A program made the position numbers and the translations under genes. Below are positions 37,287 through 46,394 of a stretch of DNA of 64,000 bases, piece after piece (the stretch's first letter is position 1; every line of letters begins with the position of its first letter). Source of the stretch: Marinilabiliaceae bacterium (lineage in GTDB: Bacteria; Bacteroidota; Bacteroidia; Bacteroidales; Marinilabiliaceae). The stretch lies in assembly GCA_016342595.1 (NCBI GenBank), contig JAEINY010000004.1, forward strand, positions 1-64,000, in the 5' to 3' direction. Under the pieces are notes generated by a model. It had not been told where the DNA came from. It did not search any database and saw only the letters and a list, made by a program, of their open reading frames with translations.

Positions 37287-39773
37287 TTGACATTTGATCC
37301 ATTCTCAATAGATTTACCTATTACCGAAATTATCTCGGAGACACGACAGAAACTAACAGATTCCAATACTTTAATTGTAAATGCACCAGCAGGAGCCGGT
37401 AAGAGTACGCTATTGCCTCTGGCTTTAATGCATGAACCCTGGCTGGCTGGTAAGAAGATCCTTGTGCTGGAACCACGACGATTGGCTGCTCGCACCATCG
37501 CTGCTCGTATGGCCGATCTGTTAGGCGAAAAAGTAGGGCAAAGTGTAGGTTACCGCATTCGTTTTGATAATTGTACATCTCCTGATACGCGTATTGAAGT
37601 ACTCACCGAGGGCATCCTCACCCGCATGTTACAGAGCGACAATGAGCTAAAAGATGTTGGGCTGGTGATTTTTGATGAATTTCATGAACGCAGTTTATTT
37701 GCTGATGTGGCACTGGCTCTGTGCCGTGAATCACAGCATGTATTGAGAACGGATTTGAGAATCATGATCATGTCGGCCACTTTGAATATGCCTCAGCTAC
37801 AGAAGCTGCTGAAGGCTCCTGTTGTTGTGAGTGAAGGACGACAGTATCCGGTGGATATAAAATATACGGGTGATCGGGATGAGTTTTTATTACCCGAACT
37901 GACAGCCCGTACCATTGTAAAAGCGGTTCGGGAGCAAGAGGGTGATACCTTGGTTTTTCTTCCCGGTGAAGGAGAAATCAGGAAATGCGAAGAGTTACTG
38001 AAGAAACAATTGCGTGATTTTGCCATTCATCCTTTGTATGGTCAATTACCGCAAGGCAAGCAATTCAGTGCCATCATGCCCAATCGAAATGGGAAACGTA
38101 AGATTGTTCTGGCCACTTCCATTGCCGAAACCAGTTTGACCATTGAAGGGATAAAAACGGTGATTGATACGGGGTATGGCCGTACATCCCGTTTTGATCC
38201 GGGAACCGGTTTATCACGGCTGGAAACTGTTGAAATTTCCAAAGACATGGCGGATCAACGTGCCGGACGAGCCGGTCGTTTGAGTGCCGGTACCTGTTAC
38301 CGCATGTGGACCAATGCTACCCATCACCACCTACAGGAACACCGTATTCCTGAAATTATTGAAGCCGATTTAGCCTCATTGGTATTGGATATGGCCCAAT
38401 GGGGTGTATCCGACATTCAACAGCTCACTTGGCTTACACCGCCTCCCAAAAGAACCCTGGCTCAAGCTTCCGACACCTTACATCAACTGGAGGCATTGGA
38501 AAACGGACGCATCACCGAGCATGGAAAAAGGATTCATCGATTGCCTTGCCATCCTCGATTGGCTCACATGTTATTGATGGCTGAAGAGGATGATCATTTG
38601 GCACTGGCTACCGATGTGGCTGCTGTTCTGGAAGAGCGCGATCCGCTGAATAAGGAAGTGGGCATTGATATCAACCTTCGTGTTGAAGCACTGCGCCGTT
38701 TCCGACGTGATGGAAAGTTACCCCGTAAATTTACCCGCATTGAGAAGATTGCTTCCTCTTACCGGAAGCTTTTTAGCATTGATGCTGATAATGGTGAGGT
38801 GGATCCTTATGAGACGGGTGTCCTGTTGGTACATGCCTACCCGGAACGCATTGCCCATGCCCGTCCTGGTAATAATGCCCAGTTTCAATTGTCCAATGGC
38901 AGTTATGCCACAGCCGGACATCTGGATGATCTGGCGCATGAATCATGGTTAGCTGTGGCCCATGTGAATGCCCGCGATGGATTGGGTAAGATATTTCTGG
39001 CATCACCGCTTAATCCCAGAGATCTTGCCCCCTTAGTTAAAACACAGGAAATTATTACCTGGGATACCCGACGCGGTGGATTAATTGCTTCGGAGGATTT
39101 ACGAATTGGTTGTATTGTTTTGCAATCCAAACCTCTGCCCGATCCGGATGAGTCGCACCTGGTAAAAGCCATTTCAGAAGCTATCAAGAAAGAAGGTGAA
39201 ACTTTAATGAACTTTGATAAAGAGGTACAACAGTGGCAGAACCGGGTACTGAGTCTGCGCAAATGGCAACCGGAACAAGGCTGGCCGGATGTGAGTACCC
39301 CTGCCCTTCTGATGACTAATGCAGAGTGGTTATCGCCTTATTTAGCAGGCATTAAAAAACCAGAGGATCTCAAAAAAATAAATCTGGTAGAGGTACTGCA
39401 TCATCATTTAGATTGGGAGAAACAAGCAGCGTTAGACAAACTGGCCCCTCAACGCATTGAAGTACCCAGTGGCTCAAAGATTAAAATTCACTATCAGGCC
39501 AATGGAGACCAACCGGTCTTAGCTGTTCGCCTTCAGGAGATGTTCGGATTGGCCGATACTCCGACTGTGAATAATGGGCAAACATCACTTCTCTTGCATT
39601 TGCTATCACCTGGTTTTAAACCCATTCAAGTAACCAGTGATTTAGGTAGTTTCTGGGACAATGTCTATTATGAAGTGAAAAAAGAATTACGCATCAAGTA
39701 TTCAAAACATGCCTGGCCAGATGATCCGTGGACAGCAGAAGCGATGCGTGGAGCTAAGCAAAGGAAGAGATAA
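37287..39773 (+). CDS. hrpB: ATP-dependent RNA helicase HrpB
   Basis: About 828 aa from a TTG at 37287, giving MTFDPFSIDLPITEII, the usual HrpB beginning. An ATG at 37185 would add 34 atypical residues and lies upstream of the promoter. DExH-box motifs: NAPAGAGKSTLLPLA (I), LEPRRLAARTIAARM (Ia), FDEFHERS (II, DEFH), MSATLN (III), ATSIAETSLTIEG and ADQRAGRAGR (V, VI); then HA2 and HrpB C-terminal domains. Cytosolic, role in RNA metabolism poorly defined. Confidence 0.93.
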   Translation: MTFDPFSIDLPITEIISETRQKLTDSNTLIVNAPAGAGKSTLLPLALMHEPWLAGKKILVLEPRRLAARTIAARMADLLGEKVGQSVGYRIRFDNCTSPDTRIEVLTEGILTRMLQSDNELKDVGLVIFDEFHERSLFADVALALCRESQHVLRTDLRIMIMSATLNMPQLQKLLKAPVVVSEGRQYPVDIKYTGDRDEFLLPELTARTIVKAVREQEGDTLVFLPGEGEIRKCEELLKKQLRDFAIHPLYGQLPQGKQFSAIMPNRNGKRKIVLATSIAETSLTIEGIKTVIDTGYGRTSRFDPGTGLSRLETVEISKDMADQRAGRAGRLSAGTCYRMWTNATHHHLQEHRIPEIIEADLASLVLDMAQWGVSDIQQLTWLTPPPKRTLAQASDTLHQLEALENGRITEHGKRIHRLPCHPRLAHMLLMAEEDDHLALATDVAAVLEERDPLNKEVGIDINLRVEALRRFRRDGKLPRKFTRIEKIASSYRKLFSIDADNGEVDPYETGVLLVHAYPERIAHARPGNNAQFQLSNGSYATAGHLDDLAHESWLAVAHVNARDGLGKIFLASPLNPRDLAPLVKTQEIITWDTRRGGLIASEDLRIGCIVLQSKPLPDPDESHLVKAISEAIKKEGETLMNFDKEVQQWQNRVLSLRKWQPEQGWPDVSTPALLMTNAEWLSPYLAGIKKPEDLKKINLVEVLHHHLDWEKQAALDKLAPQRIEVPSGSKIKIHYQANGDQPVLAVRLQEMFGLADTPTVNNGQTSLLLHLLSPGFKPIQVTSDLGSFWDNVYYEVKKELRIKYSKHAWPDDPWTAEAMRGAKQRKR

Positions 39774-39782
39774 CAATTCAAG

Positions 39783-39830
39783 TACTCAGGGGGAGACTAA
39801 TCTATTTTTGGGTTAGTCTCCCCCTGAGTA
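39783..39830. terminator. Strong bidirectional terminator between hrpB and the 83-aa gene
   Basis: 18-bp perfect stem (39783-39800 with 39813-39830; GGGGGAGACTAA core) with a T-rich 12-nt loop. It ends exactly at the stop codon of the convergent gene. Confidence 0.85.
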
Positions 39831-40082
39831 TTAAGCATTCACCAAATCCCGAATTTCAAATTGAAATTCCTGCGAGAAATCAATTTTCAGCGAATCAAAC
39901 TCCTCATCAAGTACCATCTTATAACCCGAAATTAATTCACTGGGCATGGTCTTTTGGCCTTTATTCTTTTTTCGGAACGCCTTAATTTTCTTACAATCAT
40001 CACGTAGGATGGCTACTAAACATTCCAATACTTGATTTTCATATACCTCGTAATCGCTTTTTATCGTCCGTAAAATTCCCAT
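39831..40082 (-). CDS. Small hypothetical protein
   Basis: 83 aa, family not recognised. Soluble, charged, helical (ECLVAILRDDCKKIKAFRKKNKG). Its stop codon abuts the terminator stem. 41 bp downstream of the 163-aa gene on the same strand. Confidence 0.6.
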   Translation of the reverse strand: MGILRTIKSDYEVYENQVLECLVAILRDDCKKIKAFRKKNKGQKTMPSELISGYKMVLDEEFDSLKIDFSQEFQFEIRDLVNA

Positions 40083-40123
40083 GGATTATATCATTTTATA
40101 TGACTGCAAATATACACTGATTA

Positions 40124-40615
40124 CTAACGCAACGGCTGATCCACTTCTTCTAATTCACTTTCGTAATCAATTCTAATATCTTCATGCAAAGCAGAGAGTG
40201 CTTTATGAATGGCCTTTAGCTGGCGTTCATACAAATTCACCATTACCTTACTGTCTCTGAAAGAGATCCCACAGGCACGCATTTGCTGACAGAAGAAAAT
40301 CAACAATTCCACCTGCGTCTCCTTTTTTCCGGAATGACGAATGTATTTAGTAACAATACGATGAATGCGCCGGATACTTTTTTTGATGTAGTAAAAGGTA
40401 TTGGTATTGATGGTTGTGAACTCCTGCTCTACCTCATTTTTTATTTGTTGGATATAAGCGTGCTCATCATCCGATTCAAAAAGCAGATAGTTTAAAAGCT
40501 CTTTGTTATCCTTTTTGTACTTGGCTATACGCAAACAATGTTCGATTAGCACCTCACGGGGCAGGTTGTGCAACTCCTTTTTTAGCGTGCTGATCGTATT
40601 AATTTTAATTGGCAT
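40124..40615 (-). CDS. Hypothetical helical protein
   Basis: 163 aa, not recognised. All-helical look, no signal peptide; NLPREVLIEHCLRIAKYKKDNKELLNYLLFE resembles the start of small Bacteroidota proteins of unknown function, and ESELEEVDQPLR is an acidic tail. Probably an operon with the 83-aa gene downstream. Confidence 0.65.
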   Translation of the reverse strand: MPIKINTISTLKKELHNLPREVLIEHCLRIAKYKKDNKELLNYLLFESDDEHAYIQQIKNEVEQEFTTINTNTFYYIKKSIRRIHRIVTKYIRHSGKKETQVELLIFFCQQMRACGISFRDSKVMVNLYERQLKAIHKALSALHEDIRIDYESELEEVDQPLR

Positions 40616-40667
40616 CCTGAGAATTCATTGCTTAGTAATGTTCAGATGGAACAAATGTAACAATGAA

Positions 40668-41009
40668 TTATTTCTTTCCGGACTGCTTCTTCTGCTTTCG
40701 CTTTTTTTTCTTTGATTTCTTCCGCTCTTTCTTCTGTTTTTTCTTTTCTTCAACACTCTTGACCTTCTGTTTTTCTTCCTGCTTAATATGTTTTTGGTGA
40801 TCCTCCTGCGCCCTTTTATGATTTTCCTTGGCTATCTCCATATGGTTATCATGATGTTCTTTAGCAATCTCCATATGCATTTCATGATGCTCTTGAGCAA
40901 TTCGCATATGCGCTGCATGATGCGATTCCGTTCCATGAACGTGTACTACTTGAGAAAAACCTACTACTGGCAGGCTGATCAGAAAAATGAGGCTTAAAAT
41001 TGTCTTCAT
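40668..41009 (-). CDS. Exported His-rich, Lys-tailed protein
   Basis: 113 aa. A signal peptide (residues 1-20, ending GFSQ) is followed by about 14 histidines in 55 residues arranged in an 11-residue repeat (HMxIAxEHHxx, three to four copies) and then a tail of nearly pure Lys/Glu/Gln (residues 75-113). The pattern suggests periplasmic binding of Zn, Ni or Cu, or a charged coiled coil; no catalytic motif. 21 bp upstream of the end of the XRE-cupin gene on the same strand. Confidence 0.75.
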   Translation of the reverse strand: MKTILSLIFLISLPVVGFSQVVHVHGTESHHAAHMRIAQEHHEMHMEIAKEHHDNHMEIAKENHKRAQEDHQKHIKQEEKQKVKSVEEKKKQKKERKKSKKKKRKQKKQSGKK

Positions 41010-41030
41010 TTTAACTTCTATTTGATTTTA

Positions 41031-41588
41031 TTAACTCAATTCTGGTGGTGGTGATTCAATCCAAATCAGTTCACCTTCAACAGCCTGATCCAACTTTACC
41101 TGATTTGGAACTGGTGCATTAAAGTAAAAACTATCGCCGGGATGAAGGCTATATTCCTCTTCATCCAATACAAATAGAAAAGTGCCGCTTATCACATGGC
41201 AAAAAACTTGTCCGGGATGTGGTGAGAAAAAACCATCTACATCGGATGAATTGGAGAAATGCACAAGATAAGTCTCCATTTGTTTATGGGAATCATGATG
41301 CGACAACAGATACAACTTACTGCCACTTTTATTCTTTCTCACAAATTTACGTTCATTAACAGTTATGAGTGGGTTGTGTGACAGCATTTCGTTTTCGCCA
41401 ATCAATTCACCAACAGTAGAATGCAGATTATCCGCAATGCTCTTAAGCGTAACAATAGAGGGAAAAGCCTTTGCATTTTCTATTTGTGACAGCGCACTGG
41501 CACTAATTCCCACTCGTTTGGCCAGCTCATTGAGCTGATATTTGTGCATTTCACGTTTCTTCCTGATGCGTTGGCCTAATCGTTTCAT
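41031..41588 (-). CDS. XRE-cupin transcriptional regulator
   Basis: 185 aa. N-terminal HTH (about 8-62, LNELAKRVGISASALSQIENAKAFPS) and C-terminal cupin (about 110-180; HPGQVFCHVISGTFLFVLDEEEYSLHPGDSFYFNAPVPNQV), a standard architecture of small-molecule-sensing regulators. Ligand and targets unknown. Followed after 21 bp by the His-rich exported protein, so a metal or stress link is conceivable but not shown. Confidence 0.88.
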   Translation of the reverse strand: MKRLGQRIRKKREMHKYQLNELAKRVGISASALSQIENAKAFPSIVTLKSIADNLHSTVGELIGENEMLSHNPLITVNERKFVRKNKSGSKLYLLSHHDSHKQMETYLVHFSNSSDVDGFFSPHPGQVFCHVISGTFLFVLDEEEYSLHPGDSFYFNAPVPNQVKLDQAVEGELIWIESPPPELS

Positions 41589-42145
41589 TTATAGTGTAAT
41601 TTCCTAGAATTAAATCCAATATATCTTTTAAACTTTCTTTTCGGTATAAATATACTAAAGATGCTGCTTGCTGATACTACTAATGCTACAAACACTAAAT
41701 TATAGTATTTGTTTCATCTGTTCTTTTTCACAATTTAAATTTCTATAACACACAACCAACTCTTTTCATATAAGTGCTCAAGCCGCACAGGCTTCTACTT
41801 TTTCACGAGCTAAAAAGTAGACAAAAAGCCCCCGCTCAATTGCAATTGACGCTAAACGATTCCATTACGGCGGAAAGAAATGAAACTCGCTCCGCTTCAA
41901 ACAGCTTTCCTTTCTATTCGCCTTCATTGCACCGTTTTTAACGCTATTGCAATAAGGCGGTGTGCACCTTGGTTGGCAGGATACTCTCTCGAGAGTTTCA
42001 TTAAAAAATTGATAAGTACTATAAAATACAGTTTTAATCACTAGCCCTAAATAACCAGAATACTCCAGGCATAGCTTCCTCCCAAACAGGACTGTACCTG
42101 AAAAAAGCAAAAATATCATTTATGCTACGACGTATTGTCATTAAA
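41589..42145. other. Intergenic region with composite repeats
   Basis: No gene supported. Contains hairpin TACTTTTT...AAAAAGTA (41798-41821), the palindrome TCAATTGCAATTGA (about 41837-41850), and a repeat shared with 55467-55510 (41947-41991, inverted). It looks like an eroded dispersed element. Confidence 0.5.
41947..41991 (-). repeat. Dispersed CCTGCCA-CCAAGGTGC repeat
   Basis: Minus strand reads CCTGCCAACCAAGGTGC then ACCGCCTTATTGCAAT; plus strand 55470-55510 reads CCTGCCATCCAAGGTGC then ACCGCCTAATTGCAAT. Confidence 0.7.
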
Positions 42146-42184
42146 AAATAGCCCTGCTATTCGTTTTATTTAATAGCCGGGCTT
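42146..42184 (-). terminator. Terminator of the Sua5-PurE-DUF4914 group
   Basis: AGCCC-GCTATT pairs with AATAGC-GGGCT with one mismatch; the minus strand continues into TTTTTT. Confidence 0.7.
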
Positions 42185-42209
42185 TCATATTGATCGGGGA
42201 TGGCATTAT

Positions 42210-43178
42210 TTATTTCTGATAATTATAGGATGCTTTTCGCAGACGATCCATAATGGCGCGCCCGATTCCCTTTTCTTCAACCGGCTGAATATAAATTTCA
42301 CGTACTTGCTCATCATCTTCCATGGCGTGTAGCGTAGCAAATAAATTTACAGCCATTTCGTTTAAATCTCCATCTTGAGACAAGGCCATATTTTTTACTT
42401 CTGGCAAATGAGGCATTACACGGGCATCATTCACAATTATTCCACTACCAGCAGGCAAAGTTTCCGGAATCCCTTCCTTCAATATATATAACGGTTTTAA
42501 TGGCGAATAATGACTTTTTATCATTCCGGGAGCTGGTAAGCCCTGGGTATCAACTTTATCTTTTTCATCAATCACATCCACCACATTGGCGATGGCTTCA
42601 CGTATAATGGCTCCATGTCGTAGTATTTTTACTCCAGCCTCGGAAACAGATACAACCGTTGATTCAACACCAATGGTCGTCGCCCCACCATCCAACACGT
42701 AATCAATCGTTTTCAACTGTTTTATGACGTGTTCAGCTTTTGTAGGACTCAAGCAACCAAATTTGTTAGCACTGGGAGCCGCTACCGCTTTACCGGATTG
42801 ACGGATTAATTCCAGAGCCATGGGATGCGATGGCATGCGCACTGCTACTGTTGATAATCCGGAGGTTACCAAGTCAGGGACGTGTGGCTGTTTATTGTGA
42901 ACAATTGTCAATGGACCCGGCCAAAAGGCTTCTGCCAGTTTATAAACACGTGGATCAATGGGCCCCAAAAACAACTCATCCAACTGATCAATGGAGGAAA
43001 TGTGCACGATGAGCGGATCAAAGGAAGGTCGCTCCTTAGTCTCGAAGACACGGGCAACAGTTGCTGCATTAAATGCATCTGCCCCTAAACCGTAAACTGT
43101 TTCCGTGGGGAAGGCCACCAATTTGCCTTCCCTAATGAGTTGGGCCGCCAGGGCCATATCTTTTCCTGTACAAACCAT
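42210..43178 (-). CDS. L-threonylcarbamoyladenylate synthase (Sua5 type)
   Basis: 322 aa, the long Sua5 form: YrdC domain (1-200; GKLVAFPTETVYGLG, KERPSFDPLIVHI, FWPGPLTIV, RMPSHPMAL, APSANKFGCLSPT), a linker with LPAPGMIKSHYSP, and a C-terminal Sua5 domain. Makes threonylcarbamoyl-AMP from Thr, bicarbonate and ATP for t6A37 in tRNAs reading ANN codons. 9 nt downstream of purE. Confidence 0.95.
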   Translation of the reverse strand: MVCTGKDMALAAQLIREGKLVAFPTETVYGLGADAFNAATVARVFETKERPSFDPLIVHISSIDQLDELFLGPIDPRVYKLAEAFWPGPLTIVHNKQPHVPDLVTSGLSTVAVRMPSHPMALELIRQSGKAVAAPSANKFGCLSPTKAEHVIKQLKTIDYVLDGGATTIGVESTVVSVSEAGVKILRHGAIIREAIANVVDVIDEKDKVDTQGLPAPGMIKSHYSPLKPLYILKEGIPETLPAGSGIIVNDARVMPHLPEVKNMALSQDGDLNEMAVNLFATLHAMEDDEQVREIYIQPVEEKGIGRAIMDRLRKASYNYQK

Positions 43179-43187
43179 GAATGGTTA

Positions 43188-43664
43188 TTATTTAGTATTC
43201 ACCAAGTTTAAATCGTCAGCCATCAGTGTTTGACGATTTGTTTCCTGTGCTTCTTTTATTTTATCAAAAACAGCTGGATTCGCCATCCCAATGATTTTGG
43301 CAGCGGCTAAAGCTGCATTTTCAGGATCCAATACTACCAATGGCGCAACTCCTGAAGGCATGCGCAGACTGGAATACAAATCTGCACCGGCAAATTTATC
43401 ACCATAAGGTGGACAGGCAATTACCGGGCAATGTGTTTGTGCATCAGCGAACGCACTCAAGGCATTACTACGTCCCGCAACGGTTATAAACACAGGATTT
43501 CCTTTCTCAGCTTCTTTAATGACTTCTAAACAAGCCAATGGTACTTTGTGTGCTGATGCGATACGCATTTCTACTGTAATTCCAAATGACTCAACGGAAC
43601 GGGCAATGCGTCCAGACCACTCCAGGTCAGCTTTTGAGCCCATGATAATGACTACTTTACTCAT
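43188..43664 (-). CDS. purE: AIR carboxylase, class II PurE
   Basis: 158 aa. The sequence follows the class II (animal PAICS/treponeme) pattern and not class I: MGSKADLEW, SAHKVPLACL, VAGRSNALSAFADAQTHCPVIACPP and YSSLRMPSGVAPLVVLDPENAALAAAKI. Class II enzymes carboxylate AIR directly with CO2 and need no PurK. Class is inferred from residue pattern. Between DUF4914 (65 bp upstream) and sua5. Confidence 0.85.
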   Translation of the reverse strand: MSKVVIIMGSKADLEWSGRIARSVESFGITVEMRIASAHKVPLACLEVIKEAEKGNPVFITVAGRSNALSAFADAQTHCPVIACPPYGDKFAGADLYSSLRMPSGVAPLVVLDPENAALAAAKIIGMANPAVFDKIKEAQETNRQTLMADDLNLVNTK

Positions 43665-43729
43665 AATTCAAAAGGTGTATTAATCTAATAGCTAACTATT
43701 AATTAAACATTAGTAATTGATTTTGTATT

Positions 43730-45628
43730 TTAATAAGGATGTTTGATCTGAATCAGCGCAGCATATTCTTCCACTGTAGCATCATTCAAACAGGCTTCAA
43801 TAATTTGTTTACCCAATGGTGATAGACCAGGTTGATTGAATTTTTGTACTTCGTGCTTGAAGAATTCATTTAGCTGGCGGTGTCCTTCATCATAACCTTT
43901 CTCCCCTACTTCTGGTTGAACATATGTTTTAAGGAAACGTGATGGAATTTTAGCCCCCTCAATGGTCAGATAATTCATTTCATAACCAAGCAATGATGAT
44001 CTTGCTGCTTGATATTGATCTTCACGTAAATGGGCATTTCCTCTACGTGTTAAATACTCTCGCATCAACAACTGAGGTTTAAAACCTACTTTCCAGGCGC
44101 CGATGTGTTGGTTGGGTGCTAATACATATTTTACCTTTGGAGTCTTAATAATCTGCTCCAGCAACAAGTTGGCATGATCCACCATTTTACCGGCAGCGAA
44201 CGGCCAATAAGAGCCGACGCCTTCAGACTCCATTCCGCCGGTACTGACGATACTAGGATTGGCATGTCCACGAGGTGATACCAAACGCCATAACCAGGCC
44301 AATGCCGGTGGCAATACATGGAACATGCCGATGATACCATAGGAAGGCGCATCTGGTGTAAAAGGCGGGGTTCGTACTCCAAAACTACGCACATCAACCG
44401 ATACTGCCTTATCTTTCACCCCCTTTACCACATTGCGTGGTAACACCACTCTTGGATTCGGACATTTCTTACCTGGTGCATCCTCAATGTGATCCCACAC
44501 TAAAGCCGTGGATCCAGGTACGGTTTTAATGTTAAGGAACAACAGTGGTTTTTCCGGGTGAATGGTAGCTTTCTCCAAAAACGGATCATCCCCGTATTTA
44601 TTAATGGAATCGGTACGGATAAACCAGGCATTCTCAGCGTCTAATACACGTAACCGGCCATTCTTCTTTTGAATCGACGGGTGACACAGCGCCATATCAT
44701 CAGTCACCGGGTTGAAGGAACAAAACCTTGGTATATTGATAAAGCGCTGTTCACCGGTTTCCAGATTCTCCCCAATCAGGATTCGCCCGTCTTCTTCTCG
44801 CACAATATGTTGTAACATTTCACTTTTTCCGCCACCACTGGCACCTTCGTGCATAAAGGTGGTGGTATTATCGTAGGGACTTACTACCTGAACCGTACTA
44901 CAGTGGGCTGTGATCCAACCTTCTTTTTCGCCTTGTGATAATAATACACTGTAAAGCCCTTTTTTAGCACTTGGTCCGGGGTATAAATTATAGGAGAACA
45001 GCTCATGCAACCCATCCAGACGGTTATGCACCACCACTTGTTTTCCTTCGAAATGGGTGTGTCTGAACGGAGGTGCTACATAAATAACTGAACTCACATC
45101 AAAACCTTCGCGTATATCATCCAGTGAAACCATTTGCTGTAACATCCCTAAACCCATGGCAAAAAAAGCTGCATTGGAAGGAACAATAGCCACTCCACCG
45201 GCACCAATACCTTTATTTCCGGCAAAGAAGAAGAAGACACCCAATTCTTGTGATTTCAGCCAATCAAACGTCTCATTTCTTAAAGGATGAAATTCGTAAC
45301 CAAAACGATCAGAGAAGCGCACTTTATCGCTTGGTAGTTTATCAGCAATTACCATGGTTTCCGGATCACGACGACGCATGTAAACATCTTCGTAGTTGGC
45401 TGAAATACCGTTTTGAACGCGGTGTACAGTGACTTCGCGATACGTTCCCTTACCGTCCACATCGTACTCTACATGAAATTCATTGTTTTCAATTCCATTG
45501 GTTGATGCGGCGGCCAACTCTTCTACCGTATTGAATACTGTAACACCTTTACTTTGAGTTAGTATTTGCTCCAACTCAGCGGGCAAGGTAATCCCTTGCG
45601 CCTTGCATTTTGCGAAAAGATTGTTCAT
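43730..45628 (-). CDS. DUF4914 family protein with PEPCK-like P-loop
   Basis: 632 aa. Recognised as the DUF4914 family, function unknown. A clear nucleotide-binding loop GASGGGKSEML lies about residue 263-273, with downstream MALCHPSIQKKNGRLRVLDAENAWFIRTDS and FFFFAGNKGIGAGGVA, which together recall PEP carboxykinase-like kinases. No signal peptide. Possible -7 box (TATCTTTG) at 45751-45744 on the minus strand. Upstream of purE and sua5, possibly one transcript. Confidence 0.85.
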   Translation of the reverse strand: MNNLFAKCKAQGITLPAELEQILTQSKGVTVFNTVEELAAASTNGIENNEFHVEYDVDGKGTYREVTVHRVQNGISANYEDVYMRRRDPETMVIADKLPSDKVRFSDRFGYEFHPLRNETFDWLKSQELGVFFFFAGNKGIGAGGVAIVPSNAAFFAMGLGMLQQMVSLDDIREGFDVSSVIYVAPPFRHTHFEGKQVVVHNRLDGLHELFSYNLYPGPSAKKGLYSVLLSQGEKEGWITAHCSTVQVVSPYDNTTTFMHEGASGGGKSEMLQHIVREEDGRILIGENLETGEQRFINIPRFCSFNPVTDDMALCHPSIQKKNGRLRVLDAENAWFIRTDSINKYGDDPFLEKATIHPEKPLLFLNIKTVPGSTALVWDHIEDAPGKKCPNPRVVLPRNVVKGVKDKAVSVDVRSFGVRTPPFTPDAPSYGIIGMFHVLPPALAWLWRLVSPRGHANPSIVSTGGMESEGVGSYWPFAAGKMVDHANLLLEQIIKTPKVKYVLAPNQHIGAWKVGFKPQLLMREYLTRRGNAHLREDQYQAARSSLLGYEMNYLTIEGAKIPSRFLKTYVQPEVGEKGYDEGHRQLNEFFKHEVQKFNQPGLSPLGKQIIEACLNDATVEEYAALIQIKHPY

Positions 45629-46362
45629 TAAGCTGTATTTAATTGTTTTTATTCTCTATTATCATTGCCATGATTCCTATTGCGAATGAGATCAAATACA
45701 AAAGATTGTTTCCCAACAATTTTCCCCTTTGAATCATGCATGGCAAAGATATTAAGTAATTCTAAATTTATTAAAGACAGCTTAATTTTAACTTTCCTTA
45801 ACTGCTTTTGGAACTTATTTATTCTTTTTCTTTTACGGAAATAATAAATTGATCAAACCTGCATCGCAGGGAGCTTGTGGGGTTTTAGAGAAAATAATCT
45901 TTAATTAAATTATTTCCCTACGAAATCGTAAACCTAAATATTACTTAAAAATTGAGGGATGGAACGAGTTGAGTGATGTTATTCTTAATGCTTTTGGTTA
46001 GGTCTGCTTGGAAGGTAAGGACAACAGTAGAAAGGCATCCCCAAAGTCAGGGAACGGGAAAAATTGGCGATGGACTACTCCAAACTACCAATGGGCTGCG
46101 ACCGGTAACTCCGGGAAAGTAAAAAAACAAGTGATGAGTGGGTGCTGGTAAGTGATTGAGATACTATAACTGCTGATGGACATCAAGAAAGTCCCGATGG
46201 ACGGATACAAACTACCTCGGGACTAGTAAAATCAAGGATTTCGGTGATCAACTATTCAATCTCTCTATGTATAGAAAATCCAGGGGGTAAGGAAACGCCT
46301 GGCAATATCGTTACTGCAAGGCTTTAATTTATATCCTACTAAATCCATTTCCATTTAGTATT
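45629..46362. other. Gene-free region with a GC-richer island
   Basis: 45629-45990 is AT-rich leader-like DNA. 46005-46260 is purine- and GC-richer than its surroundings, holds the GATGGAC...CAAACTACC repeat and an AGTCCCGA/TCGGGACT stem (46189-46223), and an open frame without start (GNGKNWRWTTPNYQW). It could be a relic of a mobile gene or a structured RNA; neither is established. Confidence 0.45.
46069..46216 (+). repeat. Direct repeat GATGGAC-N5-CAAACTACC
   Basis: 46069-46089 and 46196-46216 share GATGGAC, five variable bases, then CAAACTACC. A third GATGGAC is at about 46175. Confidence 0.6.
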
Positions 46363-46391
46363 GAACGCGATGCAATCGCGCACTAGCGGGG
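46363..46391 (-). repeat. Hairpin module GAACGCGAT-CAATCGCG-CACTAGCGGGG, copy 1
   Basis: 29 bp, contains stem GCGAT/ATCGC, 3 bp beyond the stop of the 144-aa gene. The same module (one mismatch) is at 47147-47175 behind the 199-aa gene. Confidence 0.8.
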
Positions 46392-46394
46392 GAA

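Noticed and set aside
41865-42119. 84-aa minus-strand ORF
   Set aside because: Made of dispersed-repeat DNA with palindromes; cysteine-rich nonsense-like composition.
46005-46260. Group II intron or retron RNA
   Set aside because: No domain V-like hairpin, no reverse transcriptase gene and no conserved 5' GTGCG end found.
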